A DNA stretch of 60,000 nt, from assembly GCA_014529385.2 (NCBI GenBank), contig CM043966.1, forward strand, positions 104,297,087 to 104,357,086, read 5' to 3'. Positions 1-10,233 of the stretch are shown here, piece by piece. Position numbers and translations under genes: made by a program. The stretch's first letter is position 1, and every line of letters starts with the position of its first letter. Origin of the DNA: Adiantum capillus-veneris (Eukaryota; Streptophyta; Polypodiopsida; Polypodiales; Pteridaceae). The notes below the pieces were generated by a model. The model was not told where the DNA came from. It searched no databases and saw nothing but the letters and a program-made list of their open reading frames with translations.

Positions 1-1775
1 CCAAATATACAAGCCGTTTCTGAAGTCCGTTCTCGTTTTTCTACAAAAAAACACAAACGAACTTCGGAAACGGCTTCAACACTTGCCCAAACCATCCATA
101 GTTGATTAGGTAAGCTTTAGGCAAAGTCAATAGCGTGTATGGCAAGCTGTAGGCAAAACCGCAAGATGAAACGCTAAATCTACAAACCGTTTCTGAAGTC
201 CTTCGTGTTTTTCCACGAAAAAATGCAAACGGACTTCCGAAAAGGCTTCAACACTTGCCCAAACCATCCATAGTTGATTAGGTAAGCTTTAGACAAAGCT
301 AATAGTGTGTATGGCAAGCCATAGGCAAAACGGCAAGATGAAACGCTAAATACACAAGCCGTTTCTGAAGTCCGTTTTTATTTTTCTACGGAAAAACACA
401 AACGAACTTTAGAAACGGCCTGTGCGCTTGTCCAAACCATCCATAGTTGATTAGGTAAGCTTTATGCAATGTCAAGAGCGCGTATGTCAAGCAGTAGGCA
501 AAACCGCAAGAAGAAACGCCAAACATACAAGCCGTTTCTTAAGTCCGTTCGTGTTTTTTTACAAAAAAATACAAACGGACTTCAAAAACGGCGTGTGTGC
601 TTGTCCAAACTATTCATAGGTGATTAGGTAAAGTTTAGGCAAATTCAAGAGCGTGTATGGCAAGTCGTAGATAAAACCGCAAAAAGAAATGCCAAATATA
701 CAAGCCGTTTCTGAAGTCCGTTCTCGTTTTTCTACAAAAAAACGCAAACGAACTTCGGAAACGGCTTCAACACTTGCCCAAACGATCCATAGTTGATTAG
801 GTAAGCTTTAGGCAAAGTCAATAGCATGTATGGCAAGCTGTAGGCAAAACCGCAAGATGAAACGCTAAATGTACAAACCGTTTCTGAAGTCCTTCGTATT
901 TTTCCACGAAAAAACACAAACGGACTTCCGAAAAGGCTTCACACTTGCCCAAACTATCCATAGGTTATTAGGTAAGCTTTAGACAAAGTTAATATAAGAT
1001 GAAGCGCTAAATACACAAGCCATTTCTGAAGTCCGTTTGCATTTTTCTATGGAAAAACGCAAACAGACTTCAGAAACGGCTTGTGCGCTTGCCCAAACCA
1101 TCCATAGTTGATTAGGTAAGCTTTAGGAAAAGTCAATATCGCATATAGCAAGCCGTAGGCAAATTTTCAAGAAGAAACGCCAAACACAAAAGTTATTTCT
1201 TAAGTTCGCGTTTTTTTGCAAAAAAACGCAAACAGACTTCAGAAACTACTTGTATATTTGGTGTTTCTTCTTGCAGTTTTATCTATGGCTTGCCATATGC
1301 GCTCTTGACTTTGCCTAAAGCTTACTTAATCAACTATAAATGGTTTGGGCAAACGGACTTCAAAAACAGCTTGTATATTTGGCGTTTCTTCTTGAGATTT
1401 TGTCTACGGCTTGTCCAAATCATCCATAGTTGATTAGGTAAGTTTTAAGCTAAGTCAAGAGCGCGTATGGTAAGCGGTAGACAAAACCACAAGAAGAAAC
1501 GCCAAATATACTAGCCGTTTCTAAAGTCCGTTCTCGTTTTTCTACGAAAAATTACAAACGGACTTCGGAAACGCAAATGGACTTCAGAGATGGTTTGTGT
1601 GCTTGCCCAAACCATTTATAGTTGATTAGGTAGGCTTTAGGCAAAGTCAAGAGCGCGCATGGCAAGCCGTAGAAAAAAACGCAAGAAGAAACGCCAGATA
1701 TACAAGCCGTTTCTGAAGTTTGTCTATGGAAAAACGCAAATGGACTTTAGAAACAGCTCGTGCGCTTGCCCATAC
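1..1775. repeat. Tandem satellite, ~173-bp monomer with four-monomer higher-order period
   Basis: The landmark CCGTTTCTGAAG recurs near 14, 187, 359, 532, 705, 878, 1020 and 1193, so the monomer is about 172-173 bp; one interval (878-1020) is about 31 bp short. Monomers 1 and 5 (691 bp apart) and 2 and 6 resemble each other far more than their neighbours, and 3/7 and 4/8 also pair, which defines a four-monomer higher-order repeat. Each monomer contains an inverted repeat of roughly 25-28 nt per arm (GCCGTTTCTGAAGTCCG paired with CGGACTTCAGAAACGGC) around an A/T-rich loop. Part of the array around 1255-1345 is in reverse orientation. Copies decay after about 1500. No gene is credible here. Confidence 0.9.
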
Positions 1776-2160
1776 GGATGATTTTTAGATTGGCATATTC
1801 CGGTTCAAGGCGCTTATCATAGATATCTACTTCTAATCCCAAGGGAGTCTGAAAAATATTAAGGTCTAAAAAGGCACAACAATCACTCTTTGTGGTACAG
1901 TTAAGTTCACAAAACTCCTTGGGATAAATCCTCCACCTATAGAACTCGAATTCAAGTACATAAAATCTTGAAAAGAAGGAACGTCAGGGACACAAAAATA
2001 ATCTACAAAGTGTCTTACATTGCATAACTTGTGCAAAAATATTGGGCAAGTGTTAGCAAGGACAAGAAGAAGTCATAAGAATAAGAAGATTGACACCAAG
2101 ATATAGGCGGCCCTACAAGAATGTCGGCTACAAGAATCTCTTGGCCTCAAGGTCAGCATT
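1776..2160. other. Unassigned, no recognisable gene
   Basis: Non-satellite sequence between the array and the first coding remnant. I see no long reading frame, terminal repeat or microsatellite. A faint coding signal begins near 2150 and continues into the next feature. Confidence 0.5.
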
Positions 2161-2520
2161 GGGGGGCTACACTTATCGTGGTGTACCGCGGAGGACACCC
2201 TTCAGGAAGAAATCACCAAGCTCAATGACATTCTTCAACCTATCTACATCAAGCCCGAAACTGTTGCTTGGATCAATGATACACATAGACATGTGCCACC
2301 CAAGCATTGCATACTCACTTTCAAGGACAAAGATGAGCGTATGAAGTTGCTATGTGAATCTCGTCTTCTCAAGGGAAAAAATCTTTGGAATGCAGAAGAA
2401 TGGACCATGAATCGACTCAAGAGTAAAGCAAGCAAGCTCAAGAAAATGAAAAAAGCATGCAAGTAAGGCAAATGGGCAGTCTACCAAGGTGGCAAAGCGA
2501 TCATCCAGGAATTTCAAAAA
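2161..2520 (+). pseudogene. Coding remnant with basic 'GKWAVYxGGKAII' type motif, one in-frame stop
   Basis: One frame reads about 100 codons from 2161 to a TAA at 2464-2466, then continues in the same frame with GKWAVYQGGKAIIQEF. The acidic then basic helical run (LLCESRLLKGKNLW; KLKKMKKACK) followed by that motif resembles a short conserved segment common in plant retroelement ORF1-type proteins; this is recalled family likeness, not a search result. There is no start codon context and a stop interrupts the best-conserved part, so I call a degraded transposon-derived fragment. Downstream (2521-2695) nothing is recognised. Confidence 0.4.
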
Positions 2521-2697
2521 CCCAAACCTCTCCTCTCAGTTGACCCTTAGGTTTTTGTTCTCTCTTTTTCCCTACTCTACCCTCTTGATGGACCCTCAGT
2601 CCTTAACTGATATGTATCAGCCCGCACTGAGAAGCAATTGTTGTAATGTTGTGTTTTTATTCTCATGGGTCATATATGACCTCCGTGGACGATAATT

Positions 2698-2698
<1 letters not shown>

Positions 2699-2739
<41 letters not shown>
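2699..2739. repeat. (CT)n microsatellite
   Basis: About 20 uninterrupted CT dinucleotides. It lies directly before a coding remnant, as the CT tract at 10693 does. Confidence 0.95.
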
Positions 2740-2741
<2 letters not shown>

Positions 2742-2995
2742 CTAAAATATTAGTTGAAAGAGCCATTGAGCTCGGGAGAGCTAGACGTCCACGATATCAA
2801 TCGAGGCTCCATCAGAGAATCAAGTCTGCTCTAGCGCGATATGGGAGATACCCATTACATCTATTTACAAAGGCGGACATTGACGAAGCTCTTCACCGAC
2901 CGATGCACTACTTTCTCAGACAATGCCCAATGTTGGAAATTGATGAAGATGATGATGATTTTAGTCTTCCACTTCACTTTTATGTTTGTACCTAG
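2738..2995 (+). pseudogene. Unrecognised 80-codon coding fragment
   Basis: An open frame runs from the edge of the CT tract to a TAG at 2993-2995. It begins with a basic helix-like segment (LVERAIELGRARRPRYQSR) and ends with an acidic stretch (EIDEDDDDF). Codon content looks protein-coding rather than random, but no start codon is present and I do not recognise the family. It may be an exon or a captured gene fragment. It lies within about 750 bp of the CACTA terminus at 3742 and could be cargo of that element; this is inference. Confidence 0.3.
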
Positions 2996-3092
2996 ACATT
3001 AGACTAGATCCACAAGGAGTTTATCGGATTGGTCTCATAAGTCATTTTGGCATTTTGAAGACGTTAAATATATCATTTCATTTCATTTCTTT

Positions 3093-3419
<327 letters not shown>

Positions 3420-3458
3420 CAGGGGGGGACAGGTATACCTATTGTGCAGAGAGCGCCG

Positions 3459-3484
3459 AAACTCAGATCTACAGATCTGAGTTT
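3459..3484. repeat. Perfect 12-bp-arm palindrome
   Basis: AAACTCAGATCT, two bases, then AGATCTGAGTTT: a perfect inverted repeat. It lies just outside the subterminal repeats of the CACTA end. Confidence 0.85.
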
Positions 3485-3515
3485 TGGGTGCCCTCAAATT
3501 ATTTTTACAGGGTTG

Positions 3516-3742
3516 GCGTCTCTATGAGCGTAGCTATAAGCGTCTCTATGAACGTCGCTATAAGCGTCTCTATGAGCGTCGCTATAAGCGTCTCTATGCG
3601 CGTCGCTATAAGCGTCTCTATGAGCGTCGCTATAAGCGTCTCTATAGTCTTTGTTATATAGCGACGCCTATAGCGACGCCGGGCTTTTTCCCATTTGAGC
3701 GTCGCACTATGAGCGTCGCTACATTGAAGGACCTCTTGTAGT
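3516..3742. mobile_element. Right end of a CACTA (En/Spm-like) DNA transposon
   Basis: The minus strand from 3742 reads CACTACAAGAGG, matching the terminal inverted repeat start typical of plant CACTA elements. Inside it are five full 24-bp tandem units plus a partial one (3516-3647; core GCGTCGCTATAA), then inverted copies of the same core (TAGCGACGC, 3660-3680), as expected of subterminal transposase-binding repeats. TAGTG at 3742 is a right end, so the element extends leftward. No matching left CACTA terminus was found upstream, so it is truncated or the left end lies outside the window. The 24-bp periodicity makes a spurious repetitive reading frame. Confidence 0.75.
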
Positions 3743-3803
3743 GTTATTTTTCATTGCTACATAATAAAAAGAGAAATATATCGAATGATTTAAATGACAT
3801 TAC

Positions 3804-5207
3804 TTACTCTTTCTGGCTAATGCATGCACGTGCAACCTCTACCACTCTCGAGGGTGTCATTTTCGTGGTCTTGTCACCCCAACCTATAAATGATATACAT
3901 TTCTGAAAAAAATCGTTGCCATTCTCTGGATTTGCAATGGTGGCTATGTCAAGCCCTTTGCGTGTAAAATATTGCTCCATTTGAGATAGCGCTACATTAA
4001 TGCTTTTCTCATATGCGTCAGGTGCCAACTCGTAGTCAAAACTCCCTTTTGATGGCAGCCCTTCCGTTTTACTACTATACATAACATAGAACTCTTCCTA
4101 TCATTTGCCAAGGACTCAATCAAAATACACATAATAAGATTTCGCAATCAAAACATATTCTCATTTAGCATTGGTTTAAAGCATACCTTCCAAATGAGTT
4201 GCACAAGGACAGCCATTGGAAATTTTAGCCACTTTGACTTGTTTGGACCCCTAAAATTCAAAGCCCTTTCTGCTGCTAAATGCACTCTTTCGGGAATTTT
4301 TTGCAAAAGTGAAGTAGGGTCCGCCAACCCTACCTTTCTCATCATGAAAATATCATGAGCGGTTGTGTGAGCACTGAAACCCTCGTGGCCCTGTTTAACA
4401 CTTGATTGTAATTTACATTGTCAATAAAATAAGATGCATTTACATTCACACAAAAAAAGCTGGGCTTACCTACAGTGATCATTCCCAAAACCAATAGAAA
4501 CTCCGTTGTCTCATGGGTTGAAAATCAACTAGAACGCACTCCACCTTTGGTGCCTTCTTAATTGGGATGTCATTCTCATTCATCCACCGCATGCATGCCT
4601 CCAATCTGTGATTACCATCCCAAACCACAAAGTACCTCTCGAGGATGTGACTAAGATTGGGGATTTGACGAAGCTCCTCATCCAAATCATATGACATTGC
4701 AAGATCCCTCGAAGGGTGACCACGATGAGAAAATTTCTTGTGATCCTCTGGAGGAATCCGTTCACTACTAATAATAAATCTTGCCATGGTTGGTTGGTAG
4801 ATTTTGTTTGCAATGGAGAGTTGCAAATCCACCACATGGTCATCATGCGTGCAGATGGCGGGGTTTGAAAGAAGTCGACATAGAGGCAAGCGTGGAAGTT
4901 TGCCATCGTATGGAGCTCTATGAGAATCCACCCAGCCCAATGAAATGTGTTTGTCAACCACATTTCCAAACGCTTCATCTCTTACAATATCTTCAATTGC
5001 GGTAGCTATTTCCACACGATGACTGGGTCCGCCACTTGATTGTGTTGTTCCATCCACTCCAGTTACGATGGATACAATGCAATCTAAAGAACTCAAGACT
5101 TGAGATTTTTCGGTATCTTGAGTGCATCGCGGATAGACTTGTTGCGACGTAGTAACATCAACCTTATCCACGGCACCAGTATTTTTGGATTGATTTCTTG
5201 CTCTCAT
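3804..5207 (-). CDS. Three-exon gene with a ParB-like GNHR motif (hypothetical)
   Basis: Proposed exons on the minus strand: 5207-4470, 4400-4187 and 4097-3804. Introns have good borders: AG/GTAAGC to AAG/T, and AAG/GTATGC to ATAG/GAAG. The splices keep a single open frame through exons 2 and 3, provided one base is shifted near 4505 at the end of exon 1; unshifted, exon 1 ends in a stop. About 410 residues result. Near residues 195-215 lies FVVWDGNHRLEACMRW followed by a beta-like PKVECVLVDF, resembling the conserved GxxHR/GxxRR box of ParB/sulfiredoxin-fold domains; that assignment is tentative. No membrane segment or signal peptide. The last exon may end at TAA 3804-3806, or a GTAAGT donor at 3807 may lead to an exon now cut off by the CACTA end 60 bp away. 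A TATA box and pyrimidine patch lie upstream. Confidence 0.55.
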
Positions 5208-5369
5208 ACTTGCGCTAAAGAATTAAAGAAGATAGATATAAGTATGATTTATGAGAAATTGTATGTAAGAGTTTGAGAAAAATAAGTGAGCAAACATGAC
5301 TTGAGAGAGAGAGATTTGTGTAATAGAAGAAAATAGAGATGAGGAAAGTGAAAAGAGTGTGTCAATGCT

Positions 5370-5379
5370 CTTTATAAAG
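5370..5379 (-). promoter_or_regulatory. Probable TATA box for the 3804-5207 gene
   Basis: CTTTATAAAG, about 165 bp before the ATG at 5207. A CT-rich pyrimidine patch on the coding strand (5303-5314), common near plant start sites, falls between. The TATA motif is palindromic, so its direction is inferred from the gene. Confidence 0.45.
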
Positions 5380-5424
5380 CTTTCAATTTTATTTATTAAT
5401 TTTAATTTTTTAATTTAATTAATT

Positions 5425-5720
5425 TGTCCATGTGTGTGTGAGAGGTGGGTGAAGATGTGTGTGTGTACGTGCACGCGTGTGTGTGGTTGGCCTGTGTGTG
5501 TGTATCCACGCGTGTGTGTGCGTGTGTATGTGTGTGCGTATCCGTGGGCGTGCACGTGTGCACACACACATGCTGACGTGTGTGTGTGTGTGCACACACG
5601 CACTGTACGCATGCGTATGTGTATGTACACACGCATGCCTGCATATGTGTGCGTTTGTGTGTGTGTGTGTGTGTGTTTGTGTGTGTGTTCACACACACAC
5701 ACACACACACATGCTGACTT
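5425..5720. repeat. Degenerate GT/CA microsatellite with CACGTG-type interruptions
   Basis: Long GT runs on the plus strand alternate with CA runs, interrupted by GCACGTGTGC-type and ACGCGTG motifs. Alternating purine-pyrimidine tracts of this kind can adopt Z-DNA. Reading frames in this block encode Val-Cys or His-Thr repeats and are artefacts. Confidence 0.85.
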
Positions 5721-5724
5721 GCAA

Positions 5725-5899
5725 TGTGTGTGTGTGTGTGGACACACACATGTGGCAGTCCAGTGGCCACGCAGGCCGCCTTGTGGCCACATGGACTTGC
5801 CACGTGTATCGTCAGCAACCGACGGTACACGTGGCATGCCACGTGGCCGTTGCATGGCCACGTAGACTGCCATGTGTGCGTGTCCACACACACACACAC
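5725..5899. repeat. ~175-bp foldback rich in CCACGTGG motifs
   Basis: The left arm (5725-5813) reads GT repeat, GGACACACAC, TGTGGCAGTC, TGGCCAC, GCCACGTGTATCGTC. The right arm (5821-5899) carries the reverse complement in the same order, ending TGTCCACACACAC. The loop is about 7 nt. Arms differ by scattered substitutions and short indels. No coding capacity. Confidence 0.7.
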
Positions 5900-5989
5900 G
5901 CATTGGTGTGCGAGTGTGTGTGTGTGTGGACTGTCGCTGGCCACGTGTTGGCTAGGGGCAGACACACTCCTGCGTGTGGGGCGTGTGGC

Positions 5990-6180
5990 CACCCATGGCC
6001 AACGCCACCCTGCCTCCAGTCCTGCCCCCGGTAGCGCCCCTGCCCGCAAAATCGGTAGCGCCCCTGCCCCCTCCCCCCCTTACCCCGCCTCTGTCCCCGG
6101 TAGCGCTAACGCACACGTCCCCCCCCCCCCCCCCCCCCCCTCCTCGCTGCCCACATGACGGGGGAGGGGGCGAAGTCTAC
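5990..6180. repeat. C-rich tract with 22-C homopolymer
   Basis: Short duplicated GGTAGCGCCCCTGCCC segments lead into an uninterrupted run of 22 C (6119-6140). The G-rich complement has many G-runs and could form quadruplexes. No gene. Confidence 0.8.
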
Positions 6181-6547
6181 TAAAACATGCATGTCCCCGT
6201 TACCTGCCTCCCCAACCCTTCGACTTACAGCTTCTTGCTCCCATCTTATTAGCACACCCGACTGCTCACTCATCTCCCTTACACATAAACATTGAAAAAA
6301 TAAATAGATAATTAATAAACCAAAAATTTTATATTTTATCTATTGCACTAAAGTAACATTCACGTGATCACAGAGTCACACAGTCACAAACAAATATTTT
6401 GTATATTTTTTACATTAATTTATTAAAATATTAAAATAATATTAATTTTAAATTTATAACGGCTATATTATTAGACGTGAGTAAATAAACAATTTGTTAG
6501 TTTATACAATGTGATCTTGTGCTTAATTATTTGTTTAGCATATTATT
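6181..6547. other. AT-rich spacer upstream of the MULE
   Basis: Strongly AT-rich between 6300 and 6545, in sharp contrast with the C-rich block before it. No gene, clear terminal inverted repeat or target duplication was recognised. Confidence 0.5.
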
Positions 6548-7737
6548 ATGGCTTGCTCTTTATTTTTCCTCGGTAAAGAGTTTTCTTATCCTTTTTACAA
6601 TGGTAAATTTATAATGTCTGAATCATTTCTTTTAGAATTAATTTCTCCAATGCAATTTACAACTTTAGATGCAATCATCGAAGTTGGTGATATTGAATTT
6701 AATTTTCCTCTTGAGAGGACGCTCAACAATTCGGGTGAATTTATCTATGTACTGGATGAACAGCTTTCACGTAAATACAAAGTCAACGTATCCCATCAAA
6801 CACAATATGCAGGCTCACCTAGCACGACTCCCATTGCCATTGTGGATAGTCCGTCACAGGTGCAATTCGGTCAAAAGGAGTTAATGGATCTATGCACCCC
6901 CCCTCGAGTTTTGCTCTCAAATAGCTTCAAAAGGAGTACAAGACAAAAACTCTTACAGGCCGAAAAGAAGGGCACATTGACAAAGATTTTAATGCAAATA
7001 CAACAAGTGGAACAAGTTACAGAGATTCCAAGGTCTTACAATGGTGATCTTAGTCTAGAATTTCCACCTACCATGGAAAAATTGCACCATATGGATGCAA
7101 TGGAGCATAAGTATGATCCTCATTTGTGGTCGAAGCCACAAACGTCCAATATTGTTTTTCCAGTTGTAGTGCGTCTTAGTCATTGCATAGGATCTCTCAA
7201 GTGCATGAAAGAATGTGTCCGCTTGGTTAATTATCATATTCCCAATACAAGTCCTTTCAACAGGTACATACAAAAGGCAACTGCACCCAAACAATATTGT
7301 AAGATTGGAGATAAGAGCCTTACATGCCACTTTTGTAAGGCAATTGCTTTCTATGTTGCAACATGTGATTGTGTATTATACTATGTCATGCCATCCGATG
7401 AGACTGCCACTAGAGTCATGATTCATCGTGGCACACATCGACACGATGTGTGCACAGCGACACATCCAAAACACTAACTGACAACACCAAGGTGATGGTG
7501 CAAAGGATTTTGATTGTTGACCCACACGTAGGAGCCAAGAAGGTTCAAATGTATTTGGCAAAAGAAATTATAAGTACAATACTTCTTTGCAACAACACCA
7601 ATGAAGGAATTTTAGGCGAGCAACAGCTATTTGCAATCGCTGAGGAGTTGGGGCCATTAGTGCAATATAATTGGTATGAGCATTTCCTAGATTCTTATTT
7701 CGATGCAAAACTCTATGCTAAATTATTTTTTAACTAA
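6548..7737 (+). pseudogene. MULE transposase, N-terminal part
   Basis: An uninterrupted 309-codon frame starts at ATG 6548 and stops at 7477; the downstream frame 7450-7737 continues it after a frameshift near 7450. Around residues 255-305 the sequence has CHFCK, later a YYVMP strand and IHRGTHRHDV. In plant MULE proteins a zinc-finger-like region with an IHxGxHxHPV-type end precedes the transposase core, which fits here. The following block (VQRILIVDP, then QMYLAKEII) matches the linker usually found before the core. The first 110 residues are unrecognised. No nuclear localisation signal is obvious. Confidence 0.55.
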
Positions 7738-7886
7738 ACACTTTGAACATTGTTAGGTTTCGAAGGTTAGTATCTATTTTACGTAGAGGGATTGACAAAG
7801 AATCTTTCGGCATTGATGCACTCCTAAAGCTGAAGCGAAACTGCACATATTAATTTTTCCATGGAAGTTGATTTCCTGGTCAAGGT

Positions 7887-8861
7887 ATGGAGGGGGAGAA
7901 ATGTTGTGTCTTCAAAATTTCCACAATTGGTCCAACATCTGGTGTGGACCTAGTGAACCGAATGAGACAAGATCAGGATGGCGAGCTTCGACGTGCGCGG
8001 AGCCAGTTTGATCACACTAGACGTGTTAATGAATGGGTGACTATGGCCTATCATATCTATGATCCAAGGTACATGGCGCACCTTAACAGCTTTGTGGGTT
8101 GCCTTTGACTCTCTCTAAAACAATTTGTTTGCAGCATACAGGACCTTTTGACTATTGCAACTTGTGAAATGAAACAGGAAGACATGGAAACGCAATCTTT
8201 GTTTTGGGAGTGCCTCAATGATGTAATGATATCGTGTGGGTGTGACAAAGCTAATTTCTTTGGCTTCATGGTAGATGAAGCTCAAGCAAATTGGAATGCA
8301 GTTTGAATTCTTTCCAATGGTGGTGACAAGACCAATACAATGAGAGGTCGAGAGCATTCTTGTCTTTTTCATTGGAAGAAAAGCTTGAATCAACACATGA
8401 TGATGTATGTGGTGCAAGCTTCTCAACACACACACAAAGAAATGTGTGAGAAGTGGAGGCAAGCACCAACAAAAGAGGCTGCAGCAGCAGAGGCTTGTCT
8501 GATACGCCAATGGTGGTGTAACGGTCATTGCATAGACCGTAATATTCCATACACGGATTCATGGCTTAGTTGGTGGGAAATTCGTATTGCACATTGGGGT
8601 GGCATTATGACATGCATAGAAAGTAGCTCTGATGGACCAAACACTCCACGCACTAACCTTGCGGAGAGCAAGCATGGCATCTGGCTAGCAGGGGAGGATT
8701 TTCGTAACGCATTTCATTATATGATGCATGTACAACCGACCTTGCAAATTCCATCTTACAGAGCACAAAGGCCATTTCATACAGCCATGGAAAACACATT
8801 GGTAAGGGTCCATCAATACAAAAGCTTGGGGAACGCCATGAAAAACGTCCCAGCCAAGTGA
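7887..8861 (+). pseudogene. MULE transposase core (DDE region), broken
   Basis: Coding pieces, in order: EWVTMAYHIYDPRYMAHLNSF (to about 8095), a short interruption, then QDLLTIATCEMKQED (from about 8135), LFWECLND, FFGFMVDEAQANWNAV with a TGA after it near 8304, REHSCLFHWKKSL, and SWLSWWEIRIAHWGGIM followed by PRTNLAESKH. The order (TIATCxM, FMVDExxANW, CLFHW, WWExRIxHWGG) is the pattern of a plant MULE catalytic domain; the D of FMVDE and the later E of TNLAE are plausible catalytic or conserved acids. The domain carries at least one nonsense codon and a small frame disruption near 8110, so it should be inactive. Confidence 0.65.
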
Positions 8862-9094
8862 TAAGAGCAGTGAATGTGGCTATTGAGGGCACTCCAATGT
8901 ATAAACAACCAACTCCATTGACAGAAGATAAGGAGACATTAAGGCAAAAACGCAAGCCAAATGAGGTTATCAACATGGAATATGATGCATCGCATAGGCC
9001 TGAGTACAACTTAGTCACCAAAGATCGCAAGAAGTGTGGAAGACCACGTAAGATCAACTTTGCAGAAGAAGGGATATCACAAACCCCAAAATGA
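8858..9094 (+). pseudogene. MULE transposase, region after the core with AT-hook-like GRPRK
   Basis: Follows the core after a frameshift at about 8850. It contains RQKRKPNEVIN, NMEYDASHRPEYNL and KKCGRPRKINF. GRPRK is the core of an AT-hook, a minor-groove binding motif. This joins the catalytic block to the SWIM block about 300 bp further on. Confidence 0.5.
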
Positions 9095-9402
9095 AGTATA
9101 GGTTCTGGTGGGTAGTATATGTAGGTGAGCGCAACGTCAATGAGGCAATGTGGGCCATACGCCGAGCTCCACAAGGTAGTAGGGTCACATGTAGCGGCAC
9201 GCCAAGAGGAGGATGAAGGTGTGGATGCAATATTGCAGGTTCTAGCCTTGGTATACCGGCCCCATCTTTTGAAGGATATCGAAAACATCCAAATGGTGTG
9301 GTGCGTCAATGGTTTTGGTTTTGTGTGGATCATGTCTTGCATTGCCATATAGTAGACTAGAACATTGAGCCGCAGCCTCAACATCAACCACACACTTGGC
9401 CC

Positions 9403-9951
9403 GTGCATGTGGGCACCAACCAATCAAAGGATGAGGTGCAAATATTGCATGAAGGGGGGTATCAAGTGGAGCTCAACAAAGAAGGAATATCTAATGTAAC
9501 GCCGGTTGCTCCTGCACACAATATGACCAACTCTCCTTTCAATTCAAAAGATACATCCACTCCTAAAGGTAGTGCAAGAGCCACAGTGCGAGATGGTGTG
9601 CATGTACGGTATCGAACTTCCATTTTTGAGGATGCTGCTCGCAAGATCAATTTAGCACTAGCCCTGAGAGCGAAGGTTGTAGAAGAGATATGTGCAGCAG
9701 ATGGTGTTAATGAGGTCTTCAAAGTAGAGACCAAAAGTGAAGATGGTCATGTCGGGATGTACAAATTTTGTATTTGCAATCAGCCATCATGTACATGTCC
9801 AGACTTCATGGAACGGGTGTCAAAGAAAAAACCATATCTTGCATGTAAACATTTGTATTTTATTTATCTGCGTGTGCTAGGGTTAAGCCAAAATGAAACA
9901 TGTTTATCCATCAACCAATTCTGGCAGATGCTGATATCTTCAGGGCACTGA
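9403..9951 (+). pseudogene. MULE transposase C-terminal SWIM zinc finger
   Basis: Residues about 125-155 of this frame contain FCICNQPSCTCPDF, then YLACKHLYFIYLRVLGL. The C-x-C...C-x-H spacing is the SWIM zinc finger, widespread in plant MULE transposases and FAR1-related proteins. The tail SINQFWQMLI is also typical of the post-SWIM helix. The 9095-9402 gap before it has no open frame in phase and may be a decayed intron. Confidence 0.65.
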
Positions 9952-10233
9952 GCCGAAGGACCTATCCAAGCATGGATGCATAGCATTTGTCAATTCTCAC
10001 TTTTTCTTAGTATGCTTCACAAAATGGACAACTGTATTAGTTTCTAATTTTTATGATGGCCACATGTACATTGATTTGCAATTTTTTTCAAATTTGAGAA
10101 ATGGTTGTTTATTTGTCAAATCGTGAATAAAGTAATATAATACTTGCACAATGCCTATAAATTACCATTGCTTGAATCTATTTTTGTGAAAGCTTCTAGT
10201 AGCTTCCATTGCACACCTCTATTACTTTTCACG

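Noticed and set aside
1-1775. Rho-independent terminators or a CRISPR array from regularly spaced hairpins
   Set aside because: The intervening 110 bp are conserved monomer sequence, and the genome is eukaryotic.
3516-3660. CRISPR-like regular repeat
   Set aside because: The 24-bp units are contiguous without spacers and lie next to a CACTA terminus.
5402-6183. Long His-Thr, Cys-Val and Pro-rich reading frames on both strands
   Set aside because: They come from GT/CA repeats and C runs; no start context or domain.
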